DNA of 6,399 nucleotides, from contig DQZA01000196.1 of the NCBI GenBank assembly GCA_011042035.1, positions 1-6,399 on the forward strand. The letters are read 5' to 3'. Position numbers and translations under genes: made by a program. Below are positions 1 through 6,368 of the stretch, piece after piece (within the stretch, counting starts at the first letter, position 1; each line of letters opens with the position of its first letter). The notes below the pieces were generated by a model. It did no database searches. It was not told the DNA's origin and was given only the letters and a program-made list of their open reading frames with translations. The stretch comes from Desulfobacteraceae bacterium (GTDB lineage Bacteria; Desulfobacterota; DSM-4660; Desulfatiglandales; Desulfatiglandaceae).

Positions 1-2764
1 CATCCTTGTCATCGCCCCTGAGGTATTCCCTGAGACACTGCGCCGTGATGGAATTGCCAGCTCCTAACAGTTCCTTTAGGGGCCCTTGAAAGACCACTTT
101 CCCTCCCTTTTCGCCTCCTTCCGGGCCGAGGTCCACCACCCAGTCCGCGTTTGCGATAACATCCATGCAGTGCTCCACAATCACTACCGTGTTTCCCTTT
201 TCCACAAGCTGCCTCAAGGCGAACATCAAACGTTCAACATCCTGAAGGTGCAGTCCTACCGTGGGCTCGTCCACCAGCAGGAGGGAATCGGTTTTAGGGG
301 AGGTGAAAAGTAGATGCGCCAGCTTTAACCTCTGTGCCTCTCCCCCTGAAAGCGTATGGATGGGTTGGCCCAAACGCAGATAGCCCAAGCCCACCTTGAC
401 TGGGCCTGAAAGGACTTGCGCCAATTTGGGTAGATCAGAGAAAAACTCTCTAGCCTCTTCGAATGTTAAGTCCAGAATCTGCGAGACGTTTTTTCCCTTA
501 TATGCAACCTTGAGGATCTCTGGCCCGAATCTTTTTCCACCACATGCTGGGCACGGCAGATAAACATCGGACAAAAATTGCATTTCAACTCGCTCATAAC
601 CTTGCCCGCTGCACTCTTCACACCGGCCTCCTGGCACGTTGAAAGAAAATGAAGATGGGCTTAGGTCTCTCAGCCTTGCACCCTCTGTTGCTGCTAACAG
701 CTTTCTGATGCCATCATAGAGCTTGAGGTAAGTGGCGGGATTTCCGCGGGGGGTCCTTCCAATGGGGCTCTGATCTACGAGTATGACTTCTTGGATATCC
801 TCCAATCCTTTAATATCCCTGCACTTGCCCGGCCTTTCTGTGGAAAGCCCCTTTTTCCTCATGGCCCCCCTGAACAATACCAGTTCCAGCAGAGTAGACT
901 TTCCAGAACCCGAAACACCAGTGATTAGCGTGAGGCTTTTCTTCGGTATCTGGACAACAATATCCTTAAGATTGTTTTCCTGGGCCCCTTCTATGACCAC
1001 GAATGAGTTGGGAGACGTATGTGGCCTGCTGGTTGCCAGCGCTAGGTGCCTGTCTTTGCCTAGATATGCTGCTGTCGGTGTGTGTTTGCAAGAAAGCTCG
1101 GCTGGCGATCCTGTGAATACAAGTCGCCCGCCTTTCTCACCCGCTCCCGGGCCCAGTTCCGCAACAAAGTCTGCGGCCCTGATTATCACGGGATCATGCT
1201 CCACCACACACACGGTGTTACGCTGGGCCGAAAGCTTGTGCAGGGTATTAACTACCCTGGAGGCATCTCTTGCATGAAGGCCTTTTGTCGGTTCGTCAAG
1301 CACATACAAGGTCTCTACCAGGTTGGAAGCAAGGGCACGCGTGAGCATGGCGCGGGCCACTTCCCCGCCTGACAGGGTGCGAGACTGGCGGTCAAGGGTA
1401 AGATAGTCAAGCCCTACATCCTTGAGAAAAGAAAGCCTCCTATAGATTTCGTGGTAAACTAGCCTGCTTGCAGCATCAAAGCGTTCTTCACCAAGCTCTT
1501 TCATATATGCAAAAGATTCCTCAATGGGTAAGGCATATAACTGCGCAATATTGAGACCGTCTAGCTTATAGAGCAGGGTCTCGGGTGTGAATCGAGCTCC
1601 ATCGCAAGCAGGGCAAGTAAGGTAGGCCCTGTATCTGGACAGAAATATTCGGACATGGGCCTTGTAACACTTGGTCTCCAGCCAATTGAAGAATCCTTTC
1701 ACCCCATACCAGGCGCCTCTGCCAAATAGAATGCCTTCCTTGGATTCTCTTGATAGCTCTCCCCAGGGTCGGTCAAGGGGGATGCCTTCTTTTCGGCAAA
1801 AGCTCACCAGGTCTCGCCTTTCCCTTGCTGCACCAGGGGCCTCAAACACCTTTACAGCCCCCTCTTTGATACTCAATCGCGGGTCGGGGACCACCAGGTC
1901 CCAGTCAACATCAATTATGCGGCCAAATCCATGGCATTCGGGGCATGCGCCTACCGGGCTGTTGAAGGAAAAGAGATTGGGCGTCCTAGTGCTTAATCGA
2001 GTTCCACAATATGGACATCCGTATTGGGTGGAGTACCTTCTTATACGGCCGTCCCCAACATGTACCGTTACATTACCACCACCGAGGGCTAAACCCCTTT
2101 CCAGTGAATCTGCCAATCTGGCCCTATTCTTGGCCGAGACTCTTACCCGGTCAATTACCACATCCAAGCTCTGCGCTTCATAAAGGTCCTCAAGATCCGC
2201 CACACGACCGTCAACCAAGACCCTATAGTACCCGGCTTGGATCAGTCCTTGCTTGAGGTAATGAAAATCCCTTTTAACCTCCATCGTTGCGGTGATTACA
2301 GCTTTGGTGTCAGATGCATTGCCGAGGAGATCATTGGCAGAGTCCTGGGGCGTGGATGGTGTTATGGGGCGTCCGCAATTCGGGCAATAGGGTATGGAGT
2401 CCCTGAAAAATAACATCTTCACGAAGTGGTTTATCTCGGTGAGTGTTCCAACCGTGGAGCGAGAGTTTTTCACTGGATTGGTCTGCTCAATAGCTATGGC
2501 AGGGGGAATGTTTTCTATGCGTCCGACATTGGGGCGAGGCATCCTTTCCAGAAATTGCCGAGCATAGGCCGAAAAGGTCTCCACATACCTTCGCTGCCCC
2601 TCTGCATACAGGGTGTCAAGGGCGAGGCTTGATTTACCCGATCCTGACAAGCCAGTAATAACAATAACCTTATGAAAGGGTAGTGCAAGATCGAAGCCCT
2701 TTAGATTGTTTTGTCTTAATTCGTAAAGTCTTATAGCCCGTGGACCCATAAATTCTATTGTCAT
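1..2764 (-). CDS. uvrA: UvrA, excinuclease ABC subunit A (3' end cut by window edge)
   Basis: UvrA is the cytoplasmic ATPase that finds bulky DNA lesions and loads UvrB in nucleotide excision repair. I translated the frame by hand: 921 codons with no internal stop, open at the left edge. ABC module I has Walker A GLSGSGKSS (residues 38-46), signature LSGGE (464-468), Walker B with LDEP (489-492) and switch EH (522-523). ABC module II has Walker A GVSGSGKST (616-624), LSGGE (805-809), VDEP (831-834) and EH (864-865). Zinc fingers are C250/C253/C274/C277 and C715/C718/C738/C741. Further CxxC pairs lie at 127/130 and 384/387. The UvrB-binding and insertion regions appear present. The ATG at 2764 is the earliest possible start because a TGA codon directly precedes it; Met6 is a weaker alternative. 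Odd points: signature I continues SGGEVARAML instead of the usual SGGEAQR, and module I reads DEPTKGLHARD. Ordinary UvrA is about 940 residues, so it should end soon, but the motifs recall a double-length subtype. Identity as UvrA is secure; the subtype is inference. Confidence 0.96.
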   Translation of the reverse strand, partial: MTIEFMGPRAIRLYELRQNNLKGFDLALPFHKVIVITGLSGSGKSSLALDTLYAEGQRRYVETFSAYARQFLERMPRPNVGRIENIPPAIAIEQTNPVKNSRSTVGTLTEINHFVKMLFFRDSIPYCPNCGRPITPSTPQDSANDLLGNASDTKAVITATMEVKRDFHYLKQGLIQAGYYRVLVDGRVADLEDLYEAQSLDVVIDRVRVSAKNRARLADSLERGLALGGGNVTVHVGDGRIRRYSTQYGCPYCGTRLSTRTPNLFSFNSPVGACPECHGFGRIIDVDWDLVVPDPRLSIKEGAVKVFEAPGAARERRDLVSFCRKEGIPLDRPWGELSRESKEGILFGRGAWYGVKGFFNWLETKCYKAHVRIFLSRYRAYLTCPACDGARFTPETLLYKLDGLNIAQLYALPIEESFAYMKELGEERFDAASRLVYHEIYRRLSFLKDVGLDYLTLDRQSRTLSGGEVARAMLTRALASNLVETLYVLDEPTKGLHARDASRVVNTLHKLSAQRNTVCVVEHDPVIIRAADFVAELGPGAGEKGGRLVFTGSPAELSCKHTPTAAYLGKDRHLALATSRPHTSPNSFVVIEGAQENNLKDIVVQIPKKSLTLITGVSGSGKSTLLELVLFRGAMRKKGLSTERPGKCRDIKGLEDIQEVILVDQSPIGRTPRGNPATYLKLYDGIRKLLAATEGARLRDLSPSSFSFNVPGGRCEECSGQGYERVEMQFLSDVYLPCPACGGKRFGPEILKVAYKGKNVSQILDLTFEEAREFFSDLPKLAQVLSGPVKVGLGYLRLGQPIHTLSGGEAQRLKLAHLLFTSPKTDSLLLVDEPTVGLHLQDVERLMFALRQLVEKGNTVVIVEHCMDVIANADWVVDLGPEGGEKGGKVVFQGPLKELLGAGNSITAQCLREYLRGDDKD

Positions 2765-2766
2765 TC

Positions 2767-2797
2767 AAGAGGAACCGCTCTTCAAGAAATTTTGAAG
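2767..2797 (-). promoter_or_regulatory. overlapping small inverted repeats in the uvrA leader
   Basis: Two short perfect inverted repeats lie directly upstream of the uvrA start. One is AAGAG-6-CTCTT (2767-2782). The other is CTTCAA-6-TTGAAG (2780-2797). They share three bases, so they could not form together. The only Shine-Dalgarno-like stretch for uvrA, GAAGAG on the minus strand (2778-2783), falls inside both. This could modulate translation of uvrA, or one repeat could be a protein-binding operator. I do not recognise a LexA box of a known type here. The structure is seen directly; any function is inference, and 5-6 bp stems can occur by chance. Confidence 0.3.
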
Positions 2798-2815
2798 GCC
2801 TTGTTCGTTTTTTGT

Positions 2816-2844
2816 ATTGTAAAGCAAATCGAAACTTTTCTTGA
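2816..2844 (-). promoter_or_regulatory. weak candidate promoter for uvrA
   Basis: Reading the minus strand, TACAAT (2816-2821) matches the sigma70 -10 consensus at five of six positions and would give a leader of about 45 bases. The hexamer 17 bases upstream (TCAAGA, 2839-2844) matches the -35 consensus at only three positions. A better TTGTCA (2842-2847) sits 20 bases away, which is too far for a normal spacer. The element overlaps the -35 box of the divergent liv promoter, so the two could interfere. A tentative call. Confidence 0.28.
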
Positions 2845-2869
2845 CAATGGTTTGACCTTTAGCTATGCT
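2841..2869 (+). promoter_or_regulatory. sigma70-type promoter for the liv operon
   Basis: A perfect -35 hexamer TTGACA (2841-2846) is followed by a 17-base spacer and TATGCT (2864-2869), which keeps the critical TA and final T of the -10 box. Transcription would start near 2876. That leaves an untranslated leader of roughly 146 bases before livG, occupied by the hairpin cluster described below. No stronger promoter is visible between here and livG. The call rests on consensus match and position only. Confidence 0.62.
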
Positions 2870-2873
2870 TCCG

Positions 2874-2974
2874 CGATTGAAATAAACTTCCCCGCCGCAA
2901 GCAGCGGGGTATCAATCGGAAACCATCTTAACCGCCCCAAGGGGCGGATTAAACCCTCGTCCGCCTCTGGCGGA
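2874..2974 (+). repeat. cluster of three GC-rich hairpins (REP-like) in the liv leader
   Basis: Three perfect GC-rich stems follow one another. Hairpin 1 is CCCCGC-8-GCGGGG (2890-2909), enclosed by an outer 7-bp pair CGATTGA (2874-2880) and TCAATCG (2912-2918). Hairpin 2 is CCGCCCC-AA-GGGGCGG (2932-2947), extendable by TTAA/TTAA across one bulged base. Hairpin 3 is TCCGCC-TCT-GGCGGA (2960-2974). Hairpins 2 and 3 share the direct repeat GGCGGATTAA (2943-2952 and 2969-2978). None is followed by a T run, so these are not classic intrinsic terminators. The 3' arm of hairpin 2 can also pair with the 5' arm of hairpin 3, which allows alternative folds. They resemble dispersed intergenic palindromes of the REP type. 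They may instead act as an mRNA 5' structure or attenuator. Structure is seen; role is unknown. Confidence 0.6.
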
Positions 2975-2977
2975 TTA

Positions 2978-3006
2978 AGCCAATCACATAACAAGCTTTT
3001 TTGGCT
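2978..3006 (+). promoter_or_regulatory. AGCCAA/TTGGCT inverted repeat just before the livG RBS
   Basis: AGCCAA (2978-2983) and TTGGCT (3001-3006) are perfect complements separated by 17 bases. The 3' arm ends three bases before the A-rich start of the livG ribosome binding site, so the pair could affect its accessibility. A run of six T (2997-3002) overlaps the 3' arm, so it is not placed as in a normal terminator. A 6-bp stem with a long loop is weak evidence. Confidence 0.25.
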
Positions 3007-3009
3007 CAC

Positions 3010-3015
3010 AAAGGA
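3010..3015 (+). promoter_or_regulatory. ribosome binding site of livG
   Basis: AAAGGA lies six bases before the ATG at 3022. This is a normal Shine-Dalgarno match and spacing, and it supports that start as the first codon of livG. Confidence 0.7.
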
Positions 3016-3021
3016 TGAATT

Positions 3022-3783
3022 ATGCTTGAGGTCAAGCAAGTCAGCAAAAGCTTTGGCGGCGTGATGGCCGTATTTGAATGTTCCTTAGAGGTCAAAGAGG
3101 GCACTATCACTGGTCTGATTGGCCCCAACGGAGCAGGAAAGACCACCCTATTTAATCTTATTACTGGGCATTTAAGGCCGGATTCAGGAAAGGTTTTCTT
3201 CCGGGGTAATGATATCACTGGCCTTCCACCTCACCAGATTTTCAAGAAAAGGATGTATCGAACCTTTCAGATAACGCGGGAGTTTTCCCAGATGACGGTC
3301 CTGGAAAACCTCATGGTAATGCCGGACGGACAGGTGGGTGAGAAGGTCTGGAATACCTGGCTCAGACCCAGCACTGTAAAGCGACAGGAAAAGGAAATCC
3401 GCGACAAGGCCCTGGAGGTCCTTGAGTTTGTGGAGCTCATTAGGTTAAAAGACGAGTATGCAGGCTCTCTTTCAGGGGGCCAAAAAAAGCTTTTAGAGCT
3501 TGCCCGCAGCATGATGGCAGAGCCCGAGATGGTGCTTCTTGATGAGCCGGCTGCAGGGGTAAACCGCACCTTACTTGCAAAGCTGATGGATAACATACGC
3601 AAGCTATGTGAAGAAAAAGGGATCACCTTCTTTATTGTGGAGCACGACATGGATTTGGTCATGAACCTCTGCAACCCGGTTATTGTTATGAGTGAAGGGA
3701 GAAAACTGACCGAAGGAACCCCTGAAGAGGTGAAGAGAGATGAGAGGGTTCTTGAGGCGTATTTGGGTGGGCAATACCGATGA
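3022..3783 (+). CDS. livG: LivG-type ABC importer ATPase
   Basis: This is one of the two cytoplasmic ATPases that drive a branched-chain-amino-acid-type (HAAT family) importer. The 253-residue length is normal for LivG. In order: Walker A GPNGAGKT (34-41), Q-loop RTFQ (Q83) followed by the MTVLENL segment typical of LivG (91-97), signature LSGGQ (150-154), Walker B MVLLDEP (170-176), H-loop EHD (H208), and the usual C-terminal EAYLGG. All catalytic residues are present. Asn181-Arg182 after Walker B replaces the more common Asn-Pro of the family, a small oddity. It is the first gene of the operon, and its stop overlaps the start of livF by four bases, indicating translational coupling. The likely promoter is at 2841-2869. 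The family is secure; the transported substrate cannot be read from the ATPase, and related systems move branched-chain amino acids, other amino acids, urea or small organic acids. Confidence 0.95.
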   Translation: MLEVKQVSKSFGGVMAVFECSLEVKEGTITGLIGPNGAGKTTLFNLITGHLRPDSGKVFFRGNDITGLPPHQIFKKRMYRTFQITREFSQMTVLENLMVMPDGQVGEKVWNTWLRPSTVKRQEKEIRDKALEVLEFVELIRLKDEYAGSLSGGQKKLLELARSMMAEPEMVLLDEPAAGVNRTLLAKLMDNIRKLCEEKGITFFIVEHDMDLVMNLCNPVIVMSEGRKLTEGTPEEVKRDERVLEAYLGGQYR

Positions 3784-4484
3784 CCATTTTAAAGGCGACG
3801 GACATAACAGCAGGCTATGAGGAAATGGATATCCTTCGTGATGTCCACATAAAGGTGGAAGAAGGCCAGATTGTCTCTATCATAGGTCCTAACGGGGCGG
3901 GGAAGTCTACATTGTTGAAAACCATATTTGGCCTCCTTAAACCGCGGTCTGGGGAAATAATCTTCAAGGGAGAGGATATAACTGGCCTCCAACCCGATAA
4001 GGTTGCAAGGAAGGGGATAAGCTATGTCCCCCAAGTAGAAAACGTGTTTCCTTCCCTTACCATACAAGAAAATTTTGAGATGGGGGCATTCATTAGAAAC
4101 GACGACTATACTGGCAAGATAACGGAGATATATGAATTGTTCCCAGCACTGAAAGGGAGGGAAAAACATAAGGCAGGGACCCTTTCAGGCGGTCAGAGGC
4201 AAATGGTAGCAATGGGGCGGGCCCTTATGCTTGATCCAGAACTCTTGCTTTTGGACGAGCCCTCGGCTGGGCTGGCACCAGTCATTGTTTCAGATATATT
4301 TCAAAAAATTATAGAGATCAACCAAACCGGAGTTTCCATGATAATTGTGGAGCAGAACGCTAGGGAAGCCCTTAAAATGGCCAATCACGGTTATGTCCTT
4401 GCCATGGGCCGAAACGTGCTCGATGACACTGGAAAGGCATTACTGGAGAACGAAGAGGTTGGGCGCCTCTACTTGGGAGGTTGA
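3780..4484 (+). CDS. livF: LivF-type ABC importer ATPase
   Basis: This is the second ATPase of the importer and would pair with LivG beneath the LivH/LivM channel. Its 234 residues match LivF length. Visible motifs: Walker A GPNGAGKS (36-43), Q-loop VPQ (Q85) followed by VFPSLTIQEN (89-98), signature LSGGQRQM (135-142), Walker B LLLLDEP (155-161) with PSAGLAP (161-167), and IVEQN (189-193). The H-loop position is Gln192 instead of His; this VEQN motif is the normal hallmark of LivF proteins and separates it from LivG, so it is not a defect. The ATG overlaps the livG stop as ATGA. A weak GGGTGG (3765-3770) nine bases upstream may help, but coupling to livG is the likelier mode of initiation. 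The protein ends in the family-typical LYLGG. Confidence 0.95.
   Translation: MTILKATDITAGYEEMDILRDVHIKVEEGQIVSIIGPNGAGKSTLLKTIFGLLKPRSGEIIFKGEDITGLQPDKVARKGISYVPQVENVFPSLTIQENFEMGAFIRNDDYTGKITEIYELFPALKGREKHKAGTLSGGQRQMVAMGRALMLDPELLLLDEPSAGLAPVIVSDIFQKIIEINQTGVSMIIVEQNAREALKMANHGYVLAMGRNVLDDTGKALLENEEVGRLYLGG
4475..4480 (+). promoter_or_regulatory. ribosome binding site that fixes the livH start
   Basis: GGGAGG inside the last livF codons is a near-perfect Shine-Dalgarno. It abuts the TTG at 4481 with no spacing, which would not allow initiation there. It lies six bases before the GTG at 4487, an ideal distance. It therefore argues for GTG 4487 as the livH start. Confidence 0.75.
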
Positions 4485-4486
4485 TT

Positions 4487-5398
4487 GTGTTTGAATTATT
4501 TGTATATGGGCTAGTACTTGGCGGAATAATAGCATTGGGAGCTGTGGGCCTTACTTTGGTTTACGGCATTGTTAGACTCGCAAATTTTGCCCATGGTGAT
4601 TTAATGACGGCAGGGGCCTATGTAGCCCTTTTCATGGTAACAGATTTGCTAGCGTGGATTGGCGTACCCGATACTATCTTTTTCCCGCTTTCCTTTGGCT
4701 TGCGCATGGTTATAGCTTTTCCCGTATCCATGTTCCTGGTGGGCATCGTTGCTATCGTTGTAGATAGAATCCTATATAGGAAACTAAGAGATAAAAAGAG
4801 CAATGCTGTAATAATGGCCATGTCGTCTCTGGGAGCGGCCTTTATTTTGAGAATGATTATTCTCATCCTTTGGGGAGCCGACTCGTTATTCTATAGGCCA
4901 GGCGTTTTGAGGCCAGCCATTGATTTACCCCTCAATATTAAGATCCGACCCGACCAAGTATTCATTTTGGTTGCAGTAATCGTGTTAATAGTGACCCTCC
5001 ACCTGTTTCTCAAGAATTCCAAAATGGGAAAGGCAATGAGGGCCACTGCCGACAATACTGATTTGGCCCTCGTTTCGGGAATAAATACCGAGAGAATCAT
5101 AATCTGGACCTGGGGTATAGGAGGGGCACTTGCTGCGGCAGGAGGTATTCTATACGGCATTGACGTGCAGCTTCATCCCTATATGGGGTGGAACTTTCTT
5201 ATCCCCATATTCGCTGCAACTATCCTTGGCACAATAGGTAATATGTACGGGGCCCTTGTTGGTGGCTTTGTAATCGGCGTGGCCCAGCAAATGTCAACGG
5301 CCTTTTTGATGCCCACTTACAAGCCTGCTGTAGCCTTTGTAATAATGATCCTCATTTTGCTCATAAGGCCTAAAGGAATCTTCGGAGGGAGCAGCTAG
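4487..5398 (+). CDS. livH: LivH-type ABC importer permease
   Basis: This is one of two inner-membrane subunits forming the channel of the HAAT-type importer. From the GTG at 4487 it is 303 residues, close to E. coli LivH (about 308). It is strongly hydrophobic throughout, with roughly eight likely membrane segments. Family hallmarks are LVYGIVRLANFAHGD (24-38), the cytoplasmic coupling loop GKAMRATADN (181-190) running into the conserved Ser-Gly-Ile-Asn (197-200) that contacts the ATPase, the small-residue stretch GGALAAAGGILYG, the ILGTIGNMYGALVGG segment, and a C-terminal LIRPKGIFG. I prefer GTG 4487 over the longer frame from TTG 4481, which adds two residues, because of the RBS spacing. 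The gene starts two bases after the livF stop and ends one base before livM. No signal peptide is expected beyond the first membrane helix. Substrate is unassigned. Confidence 0.93.
   Translation: MFELFVYGLVLGGIIALGAVGLTLVYGIVRLANFAHGDLMTAGAYVALFMVTDLLAWIGVPDTIFFPLSFGLRMVIAFPVSMFLVGIVAIVVDRILYRKLRDKKSNAVIMAMSSLGAAFILRMIILILWGADSLFYRPGVLRPAIDLPLNIKIRPDQVFILVAVIVLIVTLHLFLKNSKMGKAMRATADNTDLALVSGINTERIIIWTWGIGGALAAAGGILYGIDVQLHPYMGWNFLIPIFAATILGTIGNMYGALVGGFVIGVAQQMSTAFLMPTYKPAVAFVIMILILLIRPKGIFGGSS
5384..5389 (+). promoter_or_regulatory. ribosome binding site of livM
   Basis: GGAGGG within the end of livH lies ten bases before the livM ATG at 5400, a slightly long but workable distance. It supports that ATG as the start. 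Confidence 0.6.
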
Positions 5399-5399
5399 A

Positions 5400-6368
5400 A
5401 TGGAACTAAGTGGAATTATTGCATATCTGGTTTCCCTGGCAATCATGGCAGGGATTTATGCCGTTTTTTGCCTGGGTCTCAACATCCAGTGGGGCTACAC
5501 GGGCTTGTTCAATATCGGGATCGCCGGATTTTTCTGCATCGGGGCCTACACTTCAGCACTGGTTACAACTCCCAAACCCACCGGGGTCTATGCACACTAC
5601 GTGCATCAATTATTCGGTCTTAATATGCCCTTCATTGTGGGGATGTTGGCTGCTGCACTCATGTGTGGGATCGTGGCTTACTTAATAGGTATACCCACCC
5701 TTCGGCTGGGTGAAGACTATCTTGCAATCGCAACACTTGGAATCGCCGAGACCTTCAGGCTCGTATTTAACAATGAAGCATGGCTTGCAAACGGACCCCG
5801 TGGGCTTATGGGGTTGCCTCAACCATTACAGGGTCTGGTAGACCCTGCCAATTACAATTATGTGTATCTGGTTATCGTTCTTCTAATAATGGTAGGAGTA
5901 TATATCTTGATTGAAACTGGTATTCGATCTCCGTGGGGAAGGGTCCTGAGGGCCATTAGGGAGGACGAAATATCTGCTGCCATGAGTGGAAAAAATAAAT
6001 CCCACTTCAAAATGCAGTCCTTGGTGTTTGGTTCTATGGTCATGGGGGCTGCTGGTGCACTATATGCACATTACACCAAGGCCATCTCGCCCAATGTATT
6101 CACCCCTCTCTATGGCACTTTTATAATTTGGGTAATGCTAATGGCCGGTGGCAGTGGCAACAATAAGGGTGCCATTACTGGGGCATTCGTGATTTGGGGC
6201 ATCTGGATAGGCACGAAATTTGCCACAGACCTTTTGCCATACACACTCAAGGCAAGGGCACCTTACATCCGCTTCTTGCTCATTGGCGTATTACTCGAGA
6301 TTATCCTCTTGTATAGGCCACAGGGTCTTCTCGGAGAAGAAAAGAGGATTTCCAAGTGGATTGAATGA
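5400..6368 (+). CDS. livM: LivM-type ABC importer permease
   Basis: This is the second inner-membrane subunit, pairing with LivH to form the translocation path. At 322 residues it is within the usual bacterial LivM range and shorter than E. coli LivM, which carries an N-terminal extension. Hallmarks: early GLNIQWGYTGLFNIGIAGFF (26-45), a typical LivM entry motif; LRLGEDYLAIATLG (101-114); the coupling loop GRVLRAIREDEISA (180-193); a glycine-rich MLMAGGSGNNKGAITGA (246-262) that corresponds to the conserved GGxGxxxGxxxGA of the family; and a C-terminal LLYRPQGLLGE (303-313). About eight to nine hydrophobic segments are visible. An external loop near 56-75 (TTPKPTGVYAHYVHQLFGLN) is polar. The gene follows livH by one base, and its stop overlaps a further start codon at 6365. 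Substrate is unassigned. Confidence 0.94.
   Translation: MELSGIIAYLVSLAIMAGIYAVFCLGLNIQWGYTGLFNIGIAGFFCIGAYTSALVTTPKPTGVYAHYVHQLFGLNMPFIVGMLAAALMCGIVAYLIGIPTLRLGEDYLAIATLGIAETFRLVFNNEAWLANGPRGLMGLPQPLQGLVDPANYNYVYLVIVLLIMVGVYILIETGIRSPWGRVLRAIREDEISAAMSGKNKSHFKMQSLVFGSMVMGAAGALYAHYTKAISPNVFTPLYGTFIIWVMLMAGGSGNNKGAITGAFVIWGIWIGTKFATDLLPYTLKARAPYIRFLLIGVLLEIILLYRPQGLLGEEKRISKWIE

Noticed and set aside
783..1277. Plus-strand open frame of 164 codons
   Set aside because: It lies wholly antisense to the module I/II region of uvrA, whose frame is intact and motif-rich. The translation has no recognisable domain. It is a shadow of uvrA.
1671..2183. Plus-strand open frame of 170 codons
   Set aside because: Antisense to uvrA across zinc finger 1 and the insertion region. 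It is low complexity, rich in Ser, Pro and Arg, with no domain. Shadow frame.
2890..2974. Intrinsic terminator or pair of terminators
   Set aside because: The stems are strong, but no T run follows any of them in either orientation, and both flanking genes diverge, so there is no transcript here that needs ending.
2932..2978. CRISPR array
   Set aside because: The repeated GGCGGATTAA unit occurs only twice and is 10 bases long, explained by related hairpins; there are no regular spacers and no cas genes.
2765..3021. Known riboswitch or T-box in the liv leader
   Set aside because: I could not match the conserved core of any riboswitch class I know, and there is no T-box-type sequence. Only GC-rich hairpins are visible.
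2792..3064. Plus-strand 90-codon frame starting at TTG in the intergenic gap
   Set aside because: It has a TTG start without a ribosome binding site, runs through the liv promoter and all three hairpins, and ends inside livG in another frame. Not credible as a gene.
3267..3674. Minus-strand frame of 135 codons opposite livG
   Set aside because: Fully antisense to livG, with a Ser/Arg-rich composition typical of reverse-complement translation and no domain.
4354..4359. Gln192 in place of the H-loop histidine in LivF as an inactivating change
   Set aside because: VEQN is the normal motif at this position in LivF proteins, so it is not a defect.
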